Shown here: positions 60,982 to 64,000 of the stretch, piece after piece
Layout of the letters: each line of letters starts with the position of its first letter
Numbering within the stretch: the stretch's first letter is position 1
Source: Chitinophagaceae bacterium UBA2375
GTDB taxonomy: Bacteria > Bacteroidota > Bacteroidia > Chitinophagales > Chitinophagaceae
Direction: 5' to 3'
DNA length: 64,000 bases
NCBI GenBank assembly: GCA_002343985.1
Contig: DDTB01000023.1
Location: forward strand, 53,180 to 117,179
Notes under the pieces: model-generated
The model's database searches: none
Seen by the model: the letters and a program-made list of their open reading frames with translations, nothing else
What the model was told of the DNA's origin: nothing
Translations under genes and position numbers: made by a program

Positions 60982-61398
60982 TCAACCGATATGTTCCCGA
61001 ATAAAATCGCGGCTGAACTCCCTGATCATATTTCTTGTATCTACAAAAGCCTTATGAATTTCTTCGGCCGTACCTTTTATATGTGAAGGATCCGGGAAAT
61101 TCTGATGAAATGAAGTTACATGGCGCGGGAATACGGGGCATGTTTCCCTGGCATGATCACACACAGTGATGACAAAATCAAAATCAATATCGAGGTATTC
61201 AGATACATTGTTGGATGTATGCTGCGAAATGTCGATGCCGTCTTCTTTCATGACTGCGATAGCCTGTGGATTGACACCATGCGTATGGATGCCCGCGCTA
61301 TAAACCTTGGCCTTATTGCCCGCAAAATGCTGTAAATATCCATGGGCCATCTGGCTTCGGCAACTGTTGCCGGTACATAATACCAATATCTTTTTCAT
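60982..61398 (-). CDS. arsC: Thioredoxin-coupled arsenate reductase
   Basis: 138 residues, low-molecular-weight phosphatase fold. P-loop CTGNSCR with Cys8, and the resolving pair Cys80 and Cys87 in [12 protein letters not shown], so this is the Cys-triad thioredoxin-dependent ArsC. It reduces As(V) to As(III) for export. Its ATG overlaps the acr3 stop by 4 nt (translational coupling), and it is last in the arsR-arsM-acr3-arsC order. Confidence 0.95.
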   Translation of the reverse strand: MKKILVLCTGNSCRSQMAHGYLQHFAGNKAKVYSAGIHTHGVNPQAIAVMKEDGIDISQHTSNNVSEYLDIDFDFVITVCDHARETCPVFPRHVTSFHQNFPDPSHIKGTAEEIHKAFVDTRNMIREFSRDFIREHIG

Positions 61399-62468
61399 AT
61401 GTTTGGTTTTTGATAAAGCTTGTTCCTGAGCCAGAATGCCACATTAACCAATAGAATCAATGCCGGCACTTCAACCAATGGGCCAATCACGCCGGCAAAT
61501 GCCTGTCCGCTATTGATCCCAAAAACAGCGATGGATACCGCGATGGCCAATTCAAAATTGTTGCCTGCGGCCGTAAAAGCTATGGAAGCATTGGTAGAAT
61601 AATCAGCGCCCAGTTTCTTTCCCAGAAAAAAACTGACTAAAAACATCAGCGTGAAATAGATGACCAGTGGCAGGGCGATGCGTAAGACATCGACCGGAAT
61701 GTCAATAATGGCCTGGCCCTTAAGGCTAAACATCACAATGATGGTAAACAACAGCGCTATCAGCGTTACCGGGGATACGGCAGGTATAAAACTTTGCTGG
61801 TACCATTCGCTACCCTTCCACCTGATCAGCAAATACCTGCTGGCGAAGCCCGCCAAAAATGGCAGTCCCAGGTAAATGGCAACTGACCTCGCAATTTCTG
61901 TCATGGAAATATCAACAACTGTAGATGCAAGGCCCAAATAAGCGGGAAACACACGAAGGAACAGGTACGCATAGACGCTAAAAAAGAGTACCTGGAAAAT
62001 ACTGTTCAATGCCACCAATCCTGCAGCATACTCCCTATTGCCTTCCGCCAGCTCATTCCAAACAATCACCATGGCAATGCACCTTGCCAGTCCGATCAGG
62101 ATCAGGCCCGACATGTAATCAGGGTAATCATGCAGGAATAAAACCGCCAGAGAAAACATGATAAGAGGCCCAATGACCCAATTCAACAAGAGGGATATAC
62201 CCAATACTTTCCTGTTTCGGAATACTTCGGGTAACTGGCCATACCTCACTTTGGTAAAAGGCGGGTACATCATCAGGATCAACCCGACAGCCAGGGGAAT
62301 ATTTGTTGTGCCAGTCGACCATGATTCCACCAGTTGGGCTGTTCCAGGCCATATATAACCTATCAAAACGCCAAACAGCATAGCCAGGAAAATCCATAAC
62401 GTGAGGTACCTGTCGAGGAAATTGAGCCTTTTTCGTTTGTAAGCAGGCGTACAGGATTGATCAGGCAT
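61395..62468 (-). CDS. acr3: Arsenite efflux transporter Acr3
   Basis: 357 residues and about ten transmembrane helices. Acr3/BASS fold with the conserved Cys in the [22 protein letters not shown] segment (TM4, the metalloid-site Cys) and the [12 protein letters not shown] region. It is an inner-membrane As(III)/H+ antiporter. It is coupled to arsC (4-nt overlap). Between it and arsM is an 83-nt spacer with no clear operator. Confidence 0.95.
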   Translation of the reverse strand: MPDQSCTPAYKRKRLNFLDRYLTLWIFLAMLFGVLIGYIWPGTAQLVESWSTGTTNIPLAVGLILMMYPPFTKVRYGQLPEVFRNRKVLGISLLLNWVIGPLIMFSLAVLFLHDYPDYMSGLILIGLARCIAMVIVWNELAEGNREYAAGLVALNSIFQVLFFSVYAYLFLRVFPAYLGLASTVVDISMTEIARSVAIYLGLPFLAGFASRYLLIRWKGSEWYQQSFIPAVSPVTLIALLFTIIVMFSLKGQAIIDIPVDVLRIALPLVIYFTLMFLVSFFLGKKLGADYSTNASIAFTAAGNNFELAIAVSIAVFGINSGQAFAGVIGPLVEVPALILLVNVAFWLRNKLYQKPNI

Positions 62469-62551
62469 AAACGGTTTGTTTTGATATATCCAATTTCGTC
62501 AGTATGGTATTTTGATTTGTGATTTTACTGATATGTATCGATGCCAGTTTA

Positions 62552-63409
62552 TCAACAGCAACCACTGCCCGGCGTGCAGCAAGCCTCTTTTTGTTCGATG
62601 GGCTTGCGCGCGAAAACGGTTATGCTGTAAATACCTGTTCTACCGGATGTAAAAGCGGCCAAATCATCGGCGGATAAATATGTACTAAGAATATCATCCG
62701 GAATGATGATGGGCTTTTCTTTCTGTATAACAATATCATGAAACCCGTTGTTGCGGATCAGTTCGAGGTACACATCTTTTTGAATCGCGCCCGATACGCA
62801 CCCGGCATACATTTCAGCGGCCTCCTGCAATGGCTTGGGCAGGTGGCCAACCAGCACCACATCGCTAATGGAGAAATGCCCTCCTGGTTTGAGTACCCTG
62901 TAAATTTCCTTAAACACGCCATCCTTATTGGGCACCAGGTTCAGCACACAATTGCTGACTACCACATCCGCTATATTGGCGCTCACCGGCATATGCTCAA
63001 TATCGCCCTGGCGGAATTCCACATTATGAAACCCGCGCACTTCAGCATTCGTCCTCGCCTTCGCGATCATTTCAGGAGTGAAATCAATCCCAATCACTTT
63101 TCCGCTGTCACCCGTTTCATGCCTTGCAATAAAACAATCATTCCCGGCGCCGCTCCCGAGATCAATCACCACATCCCCCTGTTTAATCCGGGCAAATTGT
63201 GTGGGCAGGCCACAACCAAGACCCAGGTCGGCATCCGGGTTATACCCTTCCAGGCTGGTATAGTCGTCAGACATGATATTATACACTTCAGTAGAACATC
63301 CGCCTGAACCACAGCAAGACGACATGTTGGTTTCTTTGTCCTGTGCAGCAATTTCGGCATACTTCTGCCTTACAATCTCTTTTAATTGAGCCTCTGTTTT
63401 CATGATCAT
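62552..63409 (-). CDS. arsM: Arsenite methyltransferase
   Basis: 285 residues. SAM motif DLGSGAGNDC; the three conserved catalytic cysteines are Cys66 (GLGCG), Cys154 (VSNCVLNL) and Cys204 (AGCVSGA). An N-terminal MSSCCGSGGCS and a C-terminal CCTPGSGCC tail, both Cys-rich, could help to capture As(III). It methylates As(III) to volatile or less toxic forms. ATG 63409 is used; ATG 63403 is also in frame. A proposed ArsR site lies 15 nt upstream. Confidence 0.93.
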   Translation of the reverse strand: MIMKTEAQLKEIVRQKYAEIAAQDKETNMSSCCGSGGCSTEVYNIMSDDYTSLEGYNPDADLGLGCGLPTQFARIKQGDVVIDLGSGAGNDCFIARHETGDSGKVIGIDFTPEMIAKARTNAEVRGFHNVEFRQGDIEHMPVSANIADVVVSNCVLNLVPNKDGVFKEIYRVLKPGGHFSISDVVLVGHLPKPLQEAAEMYAGCVSGAIQKDVYLELIRNNGFHDIVIQKEKPIIIPDDILSTYLSADDLAAFTSGRTGIYSITVFARKPIEQKEACCTPGSGCC

Positions 63410-63423
63410 TTCAATTTTAATTT

Positions 63424-63439
63424 ATCGTAATAATGCGAT
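63424..63439. promoter_or_regulatory. Proposed ArsR operator 2 (upstream of arsM)
   Basis: ATCGTAATAATGCGAT, a near-perfect inverted repeat in the 48-nt gap between arsR and arsM. Its reverse complement matches operator 1 (63798-63813) at 15 of 16 positions. Confidence 0.6.
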
Positions 63440-63457
63440 GAATAACCGCAAATTTTT

Positions 63458-63793
63458 TTAACAACAGCCATCCTTCCCGCAGGAAGGGGCCTGATCAAAC
63501 AGGCCTTTCAGGATTTCGGAAACCTTTGCCCACTCTTTTTCATCTATGCAATAACAAACAGATACGCCCTCAATTTCACCCTTAATCAATCCGGCTTCCT
63601 TTAATTCCTTCAAATGTTGAGAGACGGTAGACTGGGATAAAGGCAATTCTTCCACTATATCCCCGCAAACACAGGCCTGCCTTTTCAGCAGCAATTTCAG
63701 GATGGCGATCCGTGCCGGGTGTGCAAGGGCCTTGGCATAAGTGGCCAGCAGGATATCCTTTTTATTGTATGTCGCGGTTTTTGTGGCTCCCAT
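63458..63793 (-). CDS. arsR: Arsenic-responsive ArsR repressor
   Basis: 111 residues from ATG 63793; a 13-residue longer reading from 63832 starts beside the -7 box. Winged helix: ALAHPARIAILKLLL, the As(III)-binding pair Cys41 and Cys43 in the ACVCGDIVEEL helix, and the recognition helix LSQSTVSQHLKELKEAGLIKG. An extra Cys cluster (Cys105, 110, 111: SCGKDGCC) ends the protein. It represses its own operon until As(III) binds. It is the first gene of the ars locus. Confidence 0.95.
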   Translation of the reverse strand: MGATKTATYNKKDILLATYAKALAHPARIAILKLLLKRQACVCGDIVEELPLSQSTVSQHLKELKEAGLIKGEIEGVSVCYCIDEKEWAKVSEILKGLFDQAPSCGKDGCC

Positions 63794-63797
63794 ATCA

Positions 63798-63813
63798 ATC
63801 GCAATATTACGAT
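63798..63813. promoter_or_regulatory. Proposed ArsR operator 1 (upstream of arsR)
   Basis: ATCGCAATATTACGAT: ATCG/CGAT ends around AATATT, i.e. an inverted repeat, between the arsR -7 box and its ATG, where a bound repressor would block transcription. Confidence 0.6.
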
Positions 63814-63829
63814 GAATATTTTTACCATG

Positions 63830-63837
63830 CAAATTTA
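63830..63837 (-). promoter_or_regulatory. arsR -7 box
   Basis: TAAATTTG on the minus strand, 36 nt before arsR ATG 63793. It lies on the far side of operator 1. A TCACTT-tc-AAGTGA inverted repeat (63845-63858) covers the region upstream. Confidence 0.45.
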
Positions 63838-63882
63838 TTTTTTTTCACTTTCAAGTGACCTGCGATGAACACCGGTCAGTAT

Positions 63883-63996
63883 GACGCAACGTGCCTTCCA
63901 GGAGACGTTGTTGAGAATTTGCGGGAGACGTTGCTGAGAAATGAAATGTGCACAACTGGCGCAAGTGTTCGGCCCAGCCGGTCACTTGTGCCGCAA
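63883..63996. repeat. Modular repeat locus L3 (module A then module B)
   Basis: Two-unit module A (63883-63943: acgcaacgt, ccttccagga, two gacgttg-ctgaga units) followed by module B (about 63953-63992), whose ggcgcaagtg and cacttgtgcc ends form a 10-bp stem with one G-U pair. An ORF starting ATG 63865 stays open through both modules to the window edge (MNTGQYDATCLPGDVVEN ... TGASVRPSRSLVP). Confidence 0.7.
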
Positions 63997-64000
63997 AAAA

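Noticed and set aside
60859..61086. 75-codon plus-strand ORF
   Set aside because: It overlaps the end of arsC on the opposite strand and covers repeat L2; no start signal or family. Its conserved part is described under the repeat.
1..64000. CRISPR arrays, rRNA, prophage or IS elements
   Set aside because: No direct-repeat arrays, transposase or integrase motifs, or conserved rRNA strings were seen in reading; the hypothetical genes are short and mostly exported.

Overview
This 64-kb window looks like a chromosomal segment of a Bacteroidota bacterium, most likely a member of the Chitinophagaceae or a close relative. The grounds are Bacteroidota-type promoters (TAnnTTTG -7 boxes), families typical of the phylum (DUF1801, DUF6265, DUF1579, DUF2911, DUF4197, DUF5916, a lipoprotein-type LptC, a short adenylate kinase, an OprC/NosA-like TonB receptor) and many small lipoproteins. 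Protein-coding density is high. I found no rRNA, tRNA, CRISPR array, intact insertion sequence, prophage or replication origin.

Region by region. 1-12 kb: the end of a DUF1801 gene, small secreted proteins, polA, an esterase, an orphan ParA-type ATPase next to uvrB, and typA. 12-17 kb: meaB, then a four-gene sugar cluster (GT2, glf, GT2, GT4) that should build a galactofuranose-containing glycan. 17-20.5 kb: an envelope/CoA operon (LON-domain protein, coaX, an outer-membrane barrel, lptC). 20.5-33 kb: aldo/keto reductase, Spx/ArsC-like protein, OsmC, SDR, DUF5916, DPP IV, lysS, DUF4197, a flavin-reductase/fumarylacetoacetase pair and a fatty acid hydroxylase. 33-46 kb: small genes bounded by two near-identical terminator hairpins, a TIGR02757 protein, cystathionine gamma-synthase, asnB, tandem DUF2911 genes, an ACP phosphodiesterase, enoyl-CoA hydratase with paaZ, a Kazal-domain protein, adk and an aminotransferase. 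A 42-residue lipoprotein gene is easily missed at 45.8 kb. 46-56 kb: two glycosyltransferases, an inositol-phosphatase family gene, thiL, an Xre regulator, an S41 peptidase, an omega-amidase-like protein, dodecin, gluQ, a YHS-domain lipoprotein and a metallo-beta-lactamase fold protein.

56-59.8 kb is a probable copper-acquisition locus. Its TonB receptor carries both halves of the CxxxM/HxM copper signature known from OprC, and it sits with a Met/His-rich lipoprotein and a small Cys-motif protein. 61-63.8 kb is a compact arsenic-resistance locus (arsR-arsM-acr3-arsC, all on the minus strand) with two matching 16-bp palindromes that I propose as ArsR operators.

The most unusual features are these. 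(1) A modular repeat family occurs at three places in the last 4.2 kb, flanking an alpha/beta hydrolase gene and the ars locus; one module folds as a hairpin, and all copies stay open in one reading frame. (2) A set of genes including polA has the -7 box exactly 4 nt before ATG, which implies leaderless mRNAs. (3) The copper receptor locus. (4) The duplicated ars operator. All functional calls are from reading the sequence; no database search was run.
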